In this document: positions 14,659 through 24,196 of the stretch, one piece after another
How the letters are laid out: every line of letters starts with the position of its first letter
Position numbering within the stretch: the stretch's first letter is position 1
NCBI GenBank assembly: GCA_017558205.1
Contig: JAFYWD010000088.1
Location: 1 to 37,125, forward strand
Origin: Lachnospiraceae bacterium
GTDB taxonomy: Bacteria; Bacillota; Clostridia; Lachnospirales; Lachnospiraceae
Length of the DNA stretch: 37,125 nt
Reading direction: 5' to 3'
Position numbers and translations under genes: made by a program
The notes under the pieces: model-generated
The model's database searches: none
Seen by the model: only the letters and a program-made list of their open reading frames with translations
What the model was told of the DNA's origin: nothing

Positions 14659-16578
14659 CTAAACAATTCTTTTAAACTTTTTCTCCATTTCATTTTTGGT
14701 CATGGAAATAATCGTAGGTCTTCCATGAGGACAATGATATGGATTTTCTAAAGTAAACAATTCTTCCAGCAGTGCTTCCATTTCAGCAGCTGTCATTGAC
14801 TGATTTCCCTTTACCGCAGCCTTACAGGACATGGAAATAATTTTTTGTGTAATAATATCAGGAGTTTTTCGCACCATATTCTCAGCAAGCTCATCTAATA
14901 TTTCCCGGAAAAAGTTTTTTTCATTTTGACCATATAATTCCATCGGGATCTGCCTTATGGCAATGGAATGATCACCAAAATCATCCCAGACAATTCCTAA
15001 ATCTTTAAAATATTGGGCATATTCCAAAAGAAGGGCTTCTTCCTTTGAGGAAAGCTGCAAAATAAGAGGCGGCTGAAGATACTGAGTTACTACTTTCCCC
15101 TGCCGGTAATCAGCATAAAGTCTTTCAAATTTCACCTTTTCATGGGCGGAATGCTGATCTACAAACAACAGCTTATCCTCATAAGTAATCAGCCAGTAGG
15201 TCTGAAATACCTGTCCTAAAATCCGGAATTTGTCTTTATGCTCCTGCTTTAATATTTTTTCCTCAAATAGATTTAACTGAACTGCAGCTTCTGAAGCTAT
15301 GGGTAAACTGTTTTTTGGCTTCTGTACTTTATCAGAAGAAATCCTGCTGTTATTTTCTGTCAAAGGATTTACCGTACCGGTCACATAGGATTCTGAAAAA
15401 ACTGTTTCCTTTAAAAAGGAAATACTATCCTTGGGTTCATAACTGCCTGGTTTTTGTATGTTTGGTTTTTGTATATTTGCTTTTTCAATTCTTTTCTTTT
15501 CAAAGGGCTCCGGTACCTGCTCTTTAGGAATGACAGGAGGTACAGGCTTTCTGTTACCCAGATTTTCCTCTCCCATAGCCGGAATCAATTCAGATTCCTT
15601 CAATACCTTAGACAGCGCAGAACTGATAAAATCACTATATTGCTGCGGATCAGTTATTCGGATATCCATTTTTGTAGGATGTACATTAATGTCAACCTTT
15701 GCAGGATCTATTTGAAAATATAAAATAACAAAAGGAAATTTATGCTGCATTAAAAAGGAACGATAGCCCTCTTCAATGGCTTTATAAAGATAACTGCTTT
15801 TTACAAACCTTCCATTAATGAAACAGTTTTCAAAATTTCTATTAGCCCTGTTTAAGCTTGGTTTTCCCAAATATCCGGTAATCTCCATTCCCTCTGTTTT
15901 TGCATTGACAGGCAGTAATTCTTTAATAAAATCTCTTCCAAAAATACGATAAATAATTTCTTTTACATCGCCATTGCCTGAAGTATGGAATTTCACCTGT
16001 CCATTAGCCAGAAAACGAAAGCTGATTTCAGGCTTACTCATTGCAAGATGTTCACATAATTCAGCGATATATCCTCCCTCTGTCACATTGCTTTTTAAAA
16101 ATTTGCGTCTGGCAGGGGTATTAAAAAATAGATTTTTTACAATAATGGTAGTTCCTTCAGGTAAGCCTACCTGCTCTAAGCTAATCTCACGGCCACCTTC
16201 CATTGTATAATGTACACCTAACATTTCATCCTTTGTTTTAGTCATTACCTCTACCTGGGCAACAGCACAGATACTGGAAAGTGCTTCTCCTCGAAACCCT
16301 AAGGAATCAATACGAAACAGGTCCTCAATTGTCCGAATCTTACTGGTAGCATGTCGCAAAAAAGCGTCCCTTATCTGGGATGAGGGAATACCGGAACCAT
16401 TATCCGTAACCCGAATAAAGGAGGTTCCTCCCTCCTTTATTTCAACAGTAATATTATCAGCACCGGCATCAATGGCATTTTCTACCAATTCCTTTACTAC
16501 ACTGTAGGGACGTTCCACCACTTCCCCGGCTGCTATTTTATCAATGGTAACGGTATCCAGTACCTGAATTTTATTCAT
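14659..16578 (-). CDS. mutL: DNA mismatch repair endonuclease MutL
   Basis: MutL couples mismatch recognition by MutS to strand incision. The N-terminal GHKL ATPase is intact: VKELVENAIDAGA (about 28-40), VTDNGSGI (57-64), GFRGEAL (94-100) and NVHPTK (298-303). A proline-rich linker (about 330-445) includes tandem NIQKP units and a QLNLF pentapeptide (434-438). The C-terminal domain has the endonuclease metal motif DQHSAHEKVKFE (474-485), matching DQHA(x)2E(x)4E, and CPHGRP near the end, so this is the nicking type found in bacteria without MutH. The length of 639 aa is normal. The ATG follows AAAGGA. It lies 25 bases after mutS. Confidence 0.97.
   Translation of the reverse strand: MNKIQVLDTVTIDKIAAGEVVERPYSVVKELVENAIDAGADNITVEIKEGGTSFIRVTDNGSGIPSSQIRDAFLRHATSKIRTIEDLFRIDSLGFRGEALSSICAVAQVEVMTKTKDEMLGVHYTMEGGREISLEQVGLPEGTTIIVKNLFFNTPARRKFLKSNVTEGGYIAELCEHLAMSKPEISFRFLANGQVKFHTSGNGDVKEIIYRIFGRDFIKELLPVNAKTEGMEITGYLGKPSLNRANRNFENCFINGRFVKSSYLYKAIEEGYRSFLMQHKFPFVILYFQIDPAKVDINVHPTKMDIRITDPQQYSDFISSALSKVLKESELIPAMGEENLGNRKPVPPVIPKEQVPEPFEKKRIEKANIQKPNIQKPGSYEPKDSISFLKETVFSESYVTGTVNPLTENNSRISSDKVQKPKNSLPIASEAAVQLNLFEEKILKQEHKDKFRILGQVFQTYWLITYEDKLLFVDQHSAHEKVKFERLYADYRQGKVVTQYLQPPLILQLSSKEEALLLEYAQYFKDLGIVWDDFGDHSIAIRQIPMELYGQNEKNFFREILDELAENMVRKTPDIITQKIISMSCKAAVKGNQSMTAAEMEALLEELFTLENPYHCPHGRPTIISMTKNEMEKKFKRIV
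15449..15493. repeat. 15-bp in-frame tandem repeat in the mutL linker
   Basis: Two adjacent 15-bp units, GGTTTTTGTATGTTT and GGTTTTTGTATATTT on the plus strand, differ at one base and are followed by a diverged third copy (GCTTTTTCAATTCTT). In the protein they give NIQKP repeats. Because the unit is a multiple of three, changes in copy number would alter linker length without breaking the frame. Confidence 0.8.
16414..16441. repeat. 11-bp inverted repeat inside mutL
   Basis: AATAAAGGAGG and CCTCCTTTATT are perfect inverted arms around a six-base loop. The repeat lies about 140 bases inside mutL, in codons for the conserved IKEGGTSFI stretch of the ATPase domain. It contains an internal AGGAGG on the sense strand. 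Protein constraint may explain part of it. Confidence 0.6.
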
Positions 16579-16603
16579 AAAAATCCTTTCTAAAAAAATC
16601 TGT

Positions 16604-19249
16604 CTACCAACGATTTTTTAATTTGTTTTGTAACTGATAAAGAGTATTCAGGGCATCCAGAGGCGTTAACGTAGAAATATCAATTTCTGTCAGTTCTCTG
16701 ATGATATCTTCATCCTTTACCGTATCAAATAAAGACATTTGGCTTAAATCCACCTCATCCAAGTGTCTTGTTTTACTCTTTGTCTGTGTTTGAGGCTGAA
16801 TAAAAATTGATTGGAGCTTTTCTGTAATATCATGATCCGATAATTGTGCCATGATATCTTTTGCCCTTTGTATTACCATATCAGGAACACCCGCTAACTT
16901 GGCTACCTGTATACCATAGCTTTTATCTGCTCCGCCTTTAATTATTTTTCGTAAAAATACAATATCATCTCCCTGTTCTTTTACAGCGATACAGTAATTA
17001 TTTACGTTATTAATCTTACCTTCCAGCTCAGTCAACTCATGATAATGAGTGGCAAATAAGGTTTTAGCTCCAAGTAGCTTTGTATTACTAATATGTTCAA
17101 TTACCGACCAGGCAATACTTAAGCCGTCATAGGTAGAAGTTCCTCTTCCAATTTCATCAAGAATCAGCAGGGATTTTGAAGTGGCATTTCTTAAAATATT
17201 AGCCACCTCATTCATTTCCACCATAAAGGTACTCTGACCGCTGGCAAGGTCATCGGAAGCTCCCACTCTTGTAAAGATACGATCAACCATTCCGATATTA
17301 GCTGTTTTGGCAGGTACAAAGGAACCTATCTGAGCCATTAAAACAATTAAGGCACTTTGACGCATATAGGTTGACTTACCGGCCATATTGGGCCCTGTGA
17401 TAATAGATACACAATGATTATGATTATCCAAAAAAGTATCATTGGTAATAAACATATCATTTTTGATCATTTTCTCAACTACCGGATGTCTTCCCTCTTT
17501 GATATCAATCAGCCCTTTTTCATTTAGCTTGGGACGTACATAACGATTTTGTTCTGCCACGTAGGAGAGAGAACATAAAGTATCTAAAACAGCCAATGCT
17601 TTAGCAGTTTTCTGAATTCTTTCCATCTCACCATAAATTCCCTCTTTGATTCTGCAAAACAACTCATATTCCAAAGCATATAATTTATCCTCTGAATTAA
17701 GGATACTATCCTCCAATTCCTTTAATCGGGAAGTAGTATATCTTTCTGCGTTGGTAAGTGTTTGTTTCCTGATATAATCCTCAGGTACCATCTCCTTAAA
17801 AGAGTTTGTTACTTCAAAATAATAACCGAATACCTTGTTATACTTAATCTTCAGATTCTTAATCCCTGTACGCTGCCTGTCCTCCTCCTCCAGCTGTGCC
17901 AACCAGTTTTTCCCCTGAAGCTTAGCTTCTCTTAATTTGTCAACAGTCTCATCAAAGCCCTGTTTTATAATTCCACCCTCTTTAACGGTGATTGGTGGTT
18001 CTTCTTCTATGGCTGCCTGAATCAGCAGAGTAATATCCTGCAATCCGTCTAAAGAAGAAATTAAATCTTCCAGATAATTACTTTTTAAATCATTTCCTAC
18101 AGTTTTTACTGCTGGAATCATTTCCAGGGAATTTCTAAAAGCTATTAAATCTCTGGGATTCACAGTTCCAAAGCTCACTTTAGACAGCAGTCGTTCCAAA
18201 TCATAAACCGGCTGCAGATATTCCCTTATTTCATCACGTATTATGGGACTTTGACAAAGCTCCTCCACTGCATTTAATCGTTTTTCTATTTCTTCTCTTT
18301 TAACCAAAGGCTGTTCCAGCCAGCTTCTTAAAACTCTTCCCCCCATGGCAGTTTTTGTTTTATCCAGTACCCAAAGCAGTGATCCCCTTTTTTGCTTTTC
18401 CCGCAGGGTTTCCGTCAGCTCCAGATTTCTTCTGGTAGCACTGTCTAATAACATATAGGCACTGTTAACATAAGGATGTATATGAGTAAAGTGAGCCAGG
18501 GGTGTTTTTTGTGTATTATAAAGATATTGTAAAAGAGTTCCGGCCGCAATACTTCCAACCGGAAAATCTCCAATTCCCAAACCTGAAAGATCTGAGGTAT
18601 TAAAATGCTTCCTTAAGCATTTATGGCAGTTTTCCTCGTCAAAATAATAAGGCTCCAGAGCATAGACAGAAATTCCCAGTCGTCCTTTTAAGTCTTCTAA
18701 ATCAAGCCCGCTTACCATAAAAGCATCATTACAGATAATCTCTCTGGGAGCATACTTTAAAATTTCATCCAGCAGCTTTTTATTAGTATCCAGTTCTGTT
18801 AAATAATAGTCTCCGGTAGTAACATCTGCCACGGAAATCCCGGATTTACCATTAAAATAAGCCACACACATAAGATAATTATTGCTTTTTTCATCTCCTG
18901 TTACGGAAAGATTGGTTCCCGGTGTTACAATCCTTGTAACCTCCCTTTTCACCAATCCCTTAGAAAGCTTAGGATCCTCCACCTGTTCACAGATGGCAAC
19001 CTTATATCCTCTGGCAACTAATTTATTTAAATATCCTTCTACGGAATGATAGGGAACTCCACACATGGGAGCCCGCTCTTCCAGCCCGCAGCTCTTACCT
19101 GTTAACGTAATCTCCAGTTCCTTCGTAACTGTTAATGCATCTTCAAAAAACATTTCATAAAAATCACCCAGTCTGTAAAACAAAATACAATCGGGATATT
19201 CTTCTTTTGTTTTCAGGTATTGCTGCATCATTGGTGTTAATTCTGCCAT
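16604..19249 (-). CDS. mutS: DNA mismatch recognition ATPase MutS
   Basis: MutS recognises mispaired bases and starts repair. The mismatch-wedge Phe motif is in GDFYEMFFEDA (about residues 27-37), followed by connector, lever and clamp domains. The Walker A GPNMAGKST is near residue 617, Walker B and signature LLILDEIGRGTSTYDG follow, and FATHYHELTELE is present. The C-terminal region has QMSLF, matching the beta-clamp binding motif known for MutS. The length of 881 aa is standard for MutS1, with no Smr domain. The ATG follows AAAGGA at seven bases. It is transcribed just before mutL, which acts next in the pathway. Confidence 0.98.
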   Translation of the reverse strand: MAELTPMMQQYLKTKEEYPDCILFYRLGDFYEMFFEDALTVTKELEITLTGKSCGLEERAPMCGVPYHSVEGYLNKLVARGYKVAICEQVEDPKLSKGLVKREVTRIVTPGTNLSVTGDEKSNNYLMCVAYFNGKSGISVADVTTGDYYLTELDTNKKLLDEILKYAPREIICNDAFMVSGLDLEDLKGRLGISVYALEPYYFDEENCHKCLRKHFNTSDLSGLGIGDFPVGSIAAGTLLQYLYNTQKTPLAHFTHIHPYVNSAYMLLDSATRRNLELTETLREKQKRGSLLWVLDKTKTAMGGRVLRSWLEQPLVKREEIEKRLNAVEELCQSPIIRDEIREYLQPVYDLERLLSKVSFGTVNPRDLIAFRNSLEMIPAVKTVGNDLKSNYLEDLISSLDGLQDITLLIQAAIEEEPPITVKEGGIIKQGFDETVDKLREAKLQGKNWLAQLEEEDRQRTGIKNLKIKYNKVFGYYFEVTNSFKEMVPEDYIRKQTLTNAERYTTSRLKELEDSILNSEDKLYALEYELFCRIKEGIYGEMERIQKTAKALAVLDTLCSLSYVAEQNRYVRPKLNEKGLIDIKEGRHPVVEKMIKNDMFITNDTFLDNHNHCVSIITGPNMAGKSTYMRQSALIVLMAQIGSFVPAKTANIGMVDRIFTRVGASDDLASGQSTFMVEMNEVANILRNATSKSLLILDEIGRGTSTYDGLSIAWSVIEHISNTKLLGAKTLFATHYHELTELEGKINNVNNYCIAVKEQGDDIVFLRKIIKGGADKSYGIQVAKLAGVPDMVIQRAKDIMAQLSDHDITEKLQSIFIQPQTQTKSKTRHLDEVDLSQMSLFDTVKDEDIIRELTEIDISTLTPLDALNTLYQLQNKLKNRW

Positions 19250-19263
19250 TTTTTTATTCCTTT

Positions 19264-20907
19264 TTACTGTTGTAATTCCTCTGCTCTTTTTAAAGCCTCA
19301 TCTATATGATTACAGAAATTTGCTTTCCCTACCTTTGATAAGAATAAGGATTTTTTCATTACATTCATAGGCTGTTCATTTACGTGGGATAAGATTAATT
19401 GAATTCCTTTTTGCTGACAGCTTTTAAATAATTGCTCCAATGCATTCATAGCAGTGGCATCTATCGCAGTAACACCACGCATCCTCAATATCAGGCATTT
19501 ATCACCTTCCTGCAAGGAAATATTTAAAATCTTATCTGCCGCACCAAAGAACAGAGGTCCGCTGATTTCATAAACCCTGGTATTAGCAGGCACTTCCTTT
19601 AAGCTAAGACTGTCAGGATCATTTTCCTCATCCAAATATTTCCACCCCTGAATTTCTGTTTCCTCACTCATCCGCTTCATAAATAGCAGGGCTGCCAGGA
19701 TCATACCGATTTCAATGGCAATTACAAGATCAAATACTACCGTTAAAACAAAGGTTGTTACCAGTACAATAATGTCACTTTTAGGCGCTGTTTTACACAG
19801 ATATACAAACTTTTTCCATTCACTCATGTTATAGGCAACCATAAAAAGAATTGCCGCAATGGTAGGCATGGGAATTAAGGCTGCATATGGCATTAAAATC
19901 ACCAAAATCAATAATAAGGTAATGGCATGAACCATGCCTGCAACAGGAGTTCTGCCACCATTTTTTACATTGGCAGCAGTACGGGCAATAGCTCCCGTAG
20001 CCGGAATACCGCCAAATAAAGCTGAGCCCATATTACCTACTCCCTGAGCAATCAGCTCCATATTGGAACGATGTCTGGAATTTACCATACTGTCTGCCAC
20101 AACACAGGAAAGTAAGGATTCAATGGCAGCCAAAATAGCAATGGTAAAGGCATCTCCCATCACCTCCCGAACCAATCCAAAGGAAAGTGTAGGAAAGCTG
20201 AATGCCGGCAACTGATTAGAGATCGTATAAAGCTCTCCTATGGTATCAGCTTTTAAGCCTAAACCTTTTACCATCCCTATTCCTGCCAATACTGCTATGA
20301 GCGATGGAGGAATTTTTTTATTAAATTTAGGGAAAACTATTAAAATTAGTAAAGAAACTACACCTACGATTACTGCCTGCCAGTTAATGGTAGGTAAAAA
20401 ATGAAAGACTGCCTCCAGCTTTTCAACTGTTTCTATTAAAGGCTCCTCTGTTACTACCTTTAATCCCAGAAAATCCTTAATCTGCCCCACCAAAATTGTT
20501 ACTGCAATACCGGAGGTAAAGCCGGTGGTTATGGTATACGGAATAAACTTAATCAGGCTCCCTAATCTGAAAAATCCCATTAGTATTAACATGATTCCAG
20601 CCATTAGAGTAGCAACCACCAAACCCTCCATACCATTGGTTGCCACAATACCTGCTACAATTGTTGCAAAGGCAGCTGTGGGACCTGCGATCTGTACCCT
20701 GCTGCCTCCTAAAAAGGAAATCAGAAACCCTGCCACGATAGCAGTATAAATTCCCTTTTCCGGGGTAACTCCACTGGCCAATGCCAGAGCAATGGAAAGT
20801 GGTAACGCAATAATTGCCACTATAATTCCAGCCACCACATCTTTTATAAACTGTTCTTTATTATAAGTTTTCATTACCGAAAACAACTTTGGTTTCAGCT
20901 TATCCAT
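19264..20907 (-). CDS. SulP-family anion transporter with STAS domain
   Basis: SLC26/SulP family secondary transporter. The N-terminal region (about residues 15-420) has 12-14 membrane segments with family motifs FIKDVVAGIIVAIIALPLSIALALASGVTPEKGIYTAI, then GSRVQIAGPTAAF, then GGIPATGAIARTAANVKNGGRTPVAGMVHA. The C-terminal STAS domain (about 450-547) contains CLILRMRGVTAIDATAMNALEQL. The length of 547 aa is normal. The substrate cannot be read from sequence: sulfate, bicarbonate, dicarboxylates and other anions are all known in the family. The start has AGAGGAGA. It sits between miaB and mutS, where most relatives would have the repair gene directly, so it looks like an inserted passenger in this block. 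Confidence 0.93.
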   Translation of the reverse strand: MDKLKPKLFSVMKTYNKEQFIKDVVAGIIVAIIALPLSIALALASGVTPEKGIYTAIVAGFLISFLGGSRVQIAGPTAAFATIVAGIVATNGMEGLVVATLMAGIMLILMGFFRLGSLIKFIPYTITTGFTSGIAVTILVGQIKDFLGLKVVTEEPLIETVEKLEAVFHFLPTINWQAVIVGVVSLLILIVFPKFNKKIPPSLIAVLAGIGMVKGLGLKADTIGELYTISNQLPAFSFPTLSFGLVREVMGDAFTIAILAAIESLLSCVVADSMVNSRHRSNMELIAQGVGNMGSALFGGIPATGAIARTAANVKNGGRTPVAGMVHAITLLLILVILMPYAALIPMPTIAAILFMVAYNMSEWKKFVYLCKTAPKSDIIVLVTTFVLTVVFDLVIAIEIGMILAALLFMKRMSEETEIQGWKYLDEENDPDSLSLKEVPANTRVYEISGPLFFGAADKILNISLQEGDKCLILRMRGVTAIDATAMNALEQLFKSCQQKGIQLILSHVNEQPMNVMKKSLFLSKVGKANFCNHIDEALKRAEELQQ

Positions 20908-20929
20908 TTTGTATCTCTCCTCTTTCCCG

Positions 20930-22354
20930 TTATACCAATTCTCCCATATAATAAAAGCCTTTACATTCAGTAAGCTTAACGGGTAAAATTTTTCCGATCA
21001 TGGAAGAATCTGCTTTCACATGTACTGTTGCATTATTACTTAATTTTCCTGTCAGCATGGAAGCATCATGGTTATTAATTTCTTCAAATAAAACAGGTTG
21101 AACCTGTCCTGTGATAAGAGACATTCTTTTGGCAGCTACCTGCTGTACTGTTTCCAGTACACGATTAAACTGCTCCTTCACTTCCTCCTCCGATACCTGG
21201 TTTTCCATGGCAGCAGCAGGAGTTCCCGTACGCTTGGAATAAATAAAGGTAAAAGCACTGTCATACTCTACTGCCTTAATAACATCTATGGTATGATCTA
21301 CATCCTCCTTAGTTTCTCCCGGAAATCCTACAATAATATCCGTGGTAATGGAAATATCCGGGATTTCGTTTCTAATATAGGAAGCCAGTTCCAAATAAGA
21401 TTCTTTCGTATAATGACGATTCATTTTTTCCAGAATAGCCGTGGAACCTGACTGTACCGGCAGATGTAAATGACGGCAGATTTTTTTTGACTTCTTCATT
21501 ACCTGAATTAATTCTTTTGATAGATCCTTGGGATGAGGCGTCATAAAACGTATTCTTTCCAAGCCCTCAATAGCCTCTATTTTTTCCAAAAGACCGGCAA
21601 AGGTAATATTTTCTTCCAGATTTTTACCATAGGAGTTAACATTTTGTCCCAGCAGCATAACCTCTACTACACCGTCTTTTACCAAGGCTTCAATTTCCCG
21701 AATAATATCGGCACTGGCACGGCTTCTTTCCCGCCCCCTTACATAAGGCACAATACAGTAGCTGCAAAAATTATTACAGCCAAACATAATATTAATTCCC
21801 GACTTAAAAGAATACTTCCTTTCCACCGGAAGATCTTCCACAATCTTGTCCGTATCCTTCCAGATATCGATGACCATACCTTCTTCTTCAAAGGAAGCCA
21901 TCAGAAGCTCTGCAAACTTGTAAATATTATGTGTTCCAAAAATCAAATCTACATAACGGTAGCTTTGCTTCATTTTTTCAATTACAACATCCTCCTGCAT
22001 CATACAACCGCATAAAGCAATTTTCATATGAGGATTTTTTTTCTTTTTATTTTTAAGAGCACCCAGTCTTCCGTATACACGCTGATTCGCATTATCACGT
22101 ACCGTACAGGTGTTATAAATTACAAAATCGGCCTTTTCCTCTTCCTCTATTAGCTGATATCCTACTCTTTCTAAAACTCCTACCAGCTTTTCGGAATCTC
22201 TGGCATTCATCTGACAGCCAAAGGTAGTTACACAGCAGGTGGGCTGATGTCCCAATTCTTCTGCCAGCCGGCTAATGTGCTCTTTACATAAATCCATAAA
22301 ATAATACTGTCTTTCCGGTTCTGTAACCGGAGCTTTGTCTCTAATTGTTAACAT
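20930..22354 (-). CDS. miaB: tRNA i6A37 methylthiotransferase MiaB
   Basis: MiaB is a radical-SAM enzyme that turns i6A37 into ms2i6A37. The N-terminal UPF0004 domain holds the three cysteines of the auxiliary 4Fe-4S cluster: Cys47 (TTFGCQMN), Cys83 (NTCTVRDNA) and Cys117 (CGCMMQ). The radical-SAM cluster is Cys193, Cys197 and Cys200 in GCNNFCSYCIVPYVRGRERSR. The C-terminal TRAM domain starts at about 405. It has a 20-40 residue N-terminal extension before the first domain, as often seen in clostridial MiaB. The ATG follows TGGAG at six bases. It acts on the product of MiaA, encoded downstream in the same block. Confidence 0.97.
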   Translation of the reverse strand: MLTIRDKAPVTEPERQYYFMDLCKEHISRLAEELGHQPTCCVTTFGCQMNARDSEKLVGVLERVGYQLIEEEEKADFVIYNTCTVRDNANQRVYGRLGALKNKKKKNPHMKIALCGCMMQEDVVIEKMKQSYRYVDLIFGTHNIYKFAELLMASFEEEGMVIDIWKDTDKIVEDLPVERKYSFKSGINIMFGCNNFCSYCIVPYVRGRERSRASADIIREIEALVKDGVVEVMLLGQNVNSYGKNLEENITFAGLLEKIEAIEGLERIRFMTPHPKDLSKELIQVMKKSKKICRHLHLPVQSGSTAILEKMNRHYTKESYLELASYIRNEIPDISITTDIIVGFPGETKEDVDHTIDVIKAVEYDSAFTFIYSKRTGTPAAAMENQVSEEEVKEQFNRVLETVQQVAAKRMSLITGQVQPVLFEEINNHDASMLTGKLSNNATVHVKADSSMIGKILPVKLTECKGFYYMGELV

Positions 22355-22372
22355 CTTTTACTCCATTCTAAT

Positions 22373-23614
22373 TTAGCGAATCTGTCCGTTTCCCATAATA
22401 ATATATTTATAGGTAGTAAGCTCTTTTAATCCCATAGGTCCTCTGGCATGAAGCTTCTGGGTACTGATACCGATTTCAGCACCAAAGCCAAATTCAAAGC
22501 CATCGGTAAATCTGGTGGAAACATTCCAATAACAGCAGGCGGAATCCACTCTGTTCAAAAAGTATTCTGCTGTATCCTTATTCTCAGTAACAACTGCATC
22601 AGAATGTTTGGTATGATATTGATTAATATGGTTAACTGCTTCTTCTGTATCTTTCACAATTTTAACAGAAAGAATATAGTCAAGATATTCTTTGTAATAG
22701 TCCTCCTCTGTGGCAGGTACTGCCTGGGGAATCAGATTTATCACCTTATCATCGCCACGAAGCTCTACCGAATGCACCTTGTCCAGCTCTTCCTTTAAGT
22801 AAGGAAGAAAAGCTTCTTTGATATCTTCATGCACCAAAAGAGATTCACAGGCATTACATACACCTATTCTCTGCGTTTTCGCATTTACCACAATAGAGGC
22901 TGCCATAGATAGATCAGCTTCCTTATCCACATAAATATGACAGTTTCCCGTCCCGGTTTCAATTACCGGAATTGTACTGTTATTTACCACCATGGAAATC
23001 AGCCCTGCTCCTCCTCTTGGAATTAAAACATCAATATACTGGTTTAAGCGCATAAATTCCTCTGTAACCTTACGATCCGTATCTTCAATTAACTGAATCG
23101 CATCCGGTGAAATCATACACTGTTCTAAGGAGCCACGGATACTGGCCGTAATGGCTGCATTTGAAAAAAGAGCATCACTTCCTCCTTTAAGGATTACAAC
23201 ATTCCCTGTTTTAAAAGCCAGCGCGAAGGCATCAGCAGTTACATTAGGTCTGGCTTCATAAATAATTCCTATGACACCTAAGGGCACCCTTCTTTTTTCC
23301 AATTTCATTCCGTTTGGCTGTTGCCAGGACTCCATCACTTCTCCTATGGGATCAGAAAGACTTACTACCTGTCTTATCCCATCCGCCATAGACTGAATCC
23401 TCTCCCTGGTTAAAAGAAGGCGATCTAACAACCCCTGAGACATCCCTTTTTTTCTTCCTGCCTCCATATCCTTTTCATTCGCCGCCAGGATAGATTCTGT
23501 ATCTTCGATCAATTTGTCGGCAACAAAAGATAATATCTTATTTTTTTCTTCGGTGCTCAGTTGTTCAATAATATATTTAGCTTTTACGGCAGCTTCTCCC
23601 ATTATGTTTAACAT
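22373..23614 (-). CDS. proA: Gamma-glutamyl phosphate reductase ProA
   Basis: ProA reduces L-glutamyl 5-phosphate with NADPH to glutamate semialdehyde, step two of proline synthesis. It has the aldehyde dehydrogenase fold with VPLGVIGIIYEARPNVTADAFALAFKTGNVVILKGG, the catalytic Cys in QRIGVCNACESLLVH, and the C-terminal GPMGLKELTTYKY. The length of 413 aa is standard. The start ATG at 23614 follows AAGGAGAG; a second ATG four codons in is less likely. It is separated from proB by two small genes, but all are in one run with tight spacing. Confidence 0.97.
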   Translation of the reverse strand: MLNIMGEAAVKAKYIIEQLSTEEKNKILSFVADKLIEDTESILAANEKDMEAGRKKGMSQGLLDRLLLTRERIQSMADGIRQVVSLSDPIGEVMESWQQPNGMKLEKRRVPLGVIGIIYEARPNVTADAFALAFKTGNVVILKGGSDALFSNAAITASIRGSLEQCMISPDAIQLIEDTDRKVTEEFMRLNQYIDVLIPRGGAGLISMVVNNSTIPVIETGTGNCHIYVDKEADLSMAASIVVNAKTQRIGVCNACESLLVHEDIKEAFLPYLKEELDKVHSVELRGDDKVINLIPQAVPATEEDYYKEYLDYILSVKIVKDTEEAVNHINQYHTKHSDAVVTENKDTAEYFLNRVDSACCYWNVSTRFTDGFEFGFGAEIGISTQKLHARGPMGLKELTTYKYIIMGNGQIR

Positions 23615-23632
23615 AAAGCTCTCCTTAACTTA

Positions 23633-24196
23633 TCAATAAATGTGACTCTCAGTAACAATTGTTGCTAATGGATAATCATACCTGTCAACAGGAAGTATTT
23701 CCTCCCATCTTTGACATTCAAAGGCAATACCGCAGGTATAAATATTTTCTGTTTTACTCAAATATCTGTCATAGTATCCCTTGCCATAGCCCAAACGGTT
23801 TCTCTTGTTATCAAAGGCTGTCATAGGTAAGATCATAAATGCCTTTCTGCTTATGGAATAGGGAACAGTTGTTATAGGCTCCTTAATTTGGTAGCTTCCA
23901 ACTCTTAAGTCATCTCTGCTTCGTATTCTGTAAAATTCCATTTCTGTTTCATTCAGAACCCTTGGAAAATAAACCTCTTTCTTCCTTTCAAAAGATTCCA
24001 TAAGAAGCATTTCAGTAGAAACCTCAGAGCCCTTATTGGCATAGAGAAGTATACATTGAGCCTCTTGAAATTCCTTTAAGGAAATAATATTTTGAAAGAT
24101 TTTTATTTCTGCAGCCTCTTTTTGTTCCGAAGTAAGGCAATCTCTCTTATATAAAATCTGTTTTCTAATGACTTTTTTTGTTTCCAAACTTTTCAC
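23633..24196 (-). CDS. 5-formyltetrahydrofolate cyclo-ligase
   Basis: This enzyme uses ATP to convert 5-formyl-THF to 5,10-methenyl-THF, recycling a storage or inhibitory folate. The MTHFS signature NRLGYGKGYYDRYL lies at about residues 137-150, and the N-terminal RKQILYKRDCLTSEQ helix is typical; 187 aa is normal. The reading frame opens with GTG at 24196, immediately after an in-frame TAG and inside the end of the DUF896 gene. A TTG three codons later has a better spaced AGGTGA, so the real start may be 24187. Both overlap the previous gene and imply translational coupling. Confidence 0.93.
   Translation of the reverse strand: MKSLETKKVIRKQILYKRDCLTSEQKEAAEIKIFQNIISLKEFQEAQCILLYANKGSEVSTEMLLMESFERKKEVYFPRVLNETEMEFYRIRSRDDLRVGSYQIKEPITTVPYSISRKAFMILPMTAFDNKRNRLGYGKGYYDRYLSKTENIYTCGIAFECQRWEEILPVDRYDYPLATIVTESHIY

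Noticed and set aside
21533-22015. Plus-strand frame of 160 codons within miaB
   Set aside because: Antisense to conserved radical-SAM coding sequence, no ribosome site and no recognisable domain. The same applies to the plus-strand frames at 25506-25922, 22448-22798 and 30219-30734.
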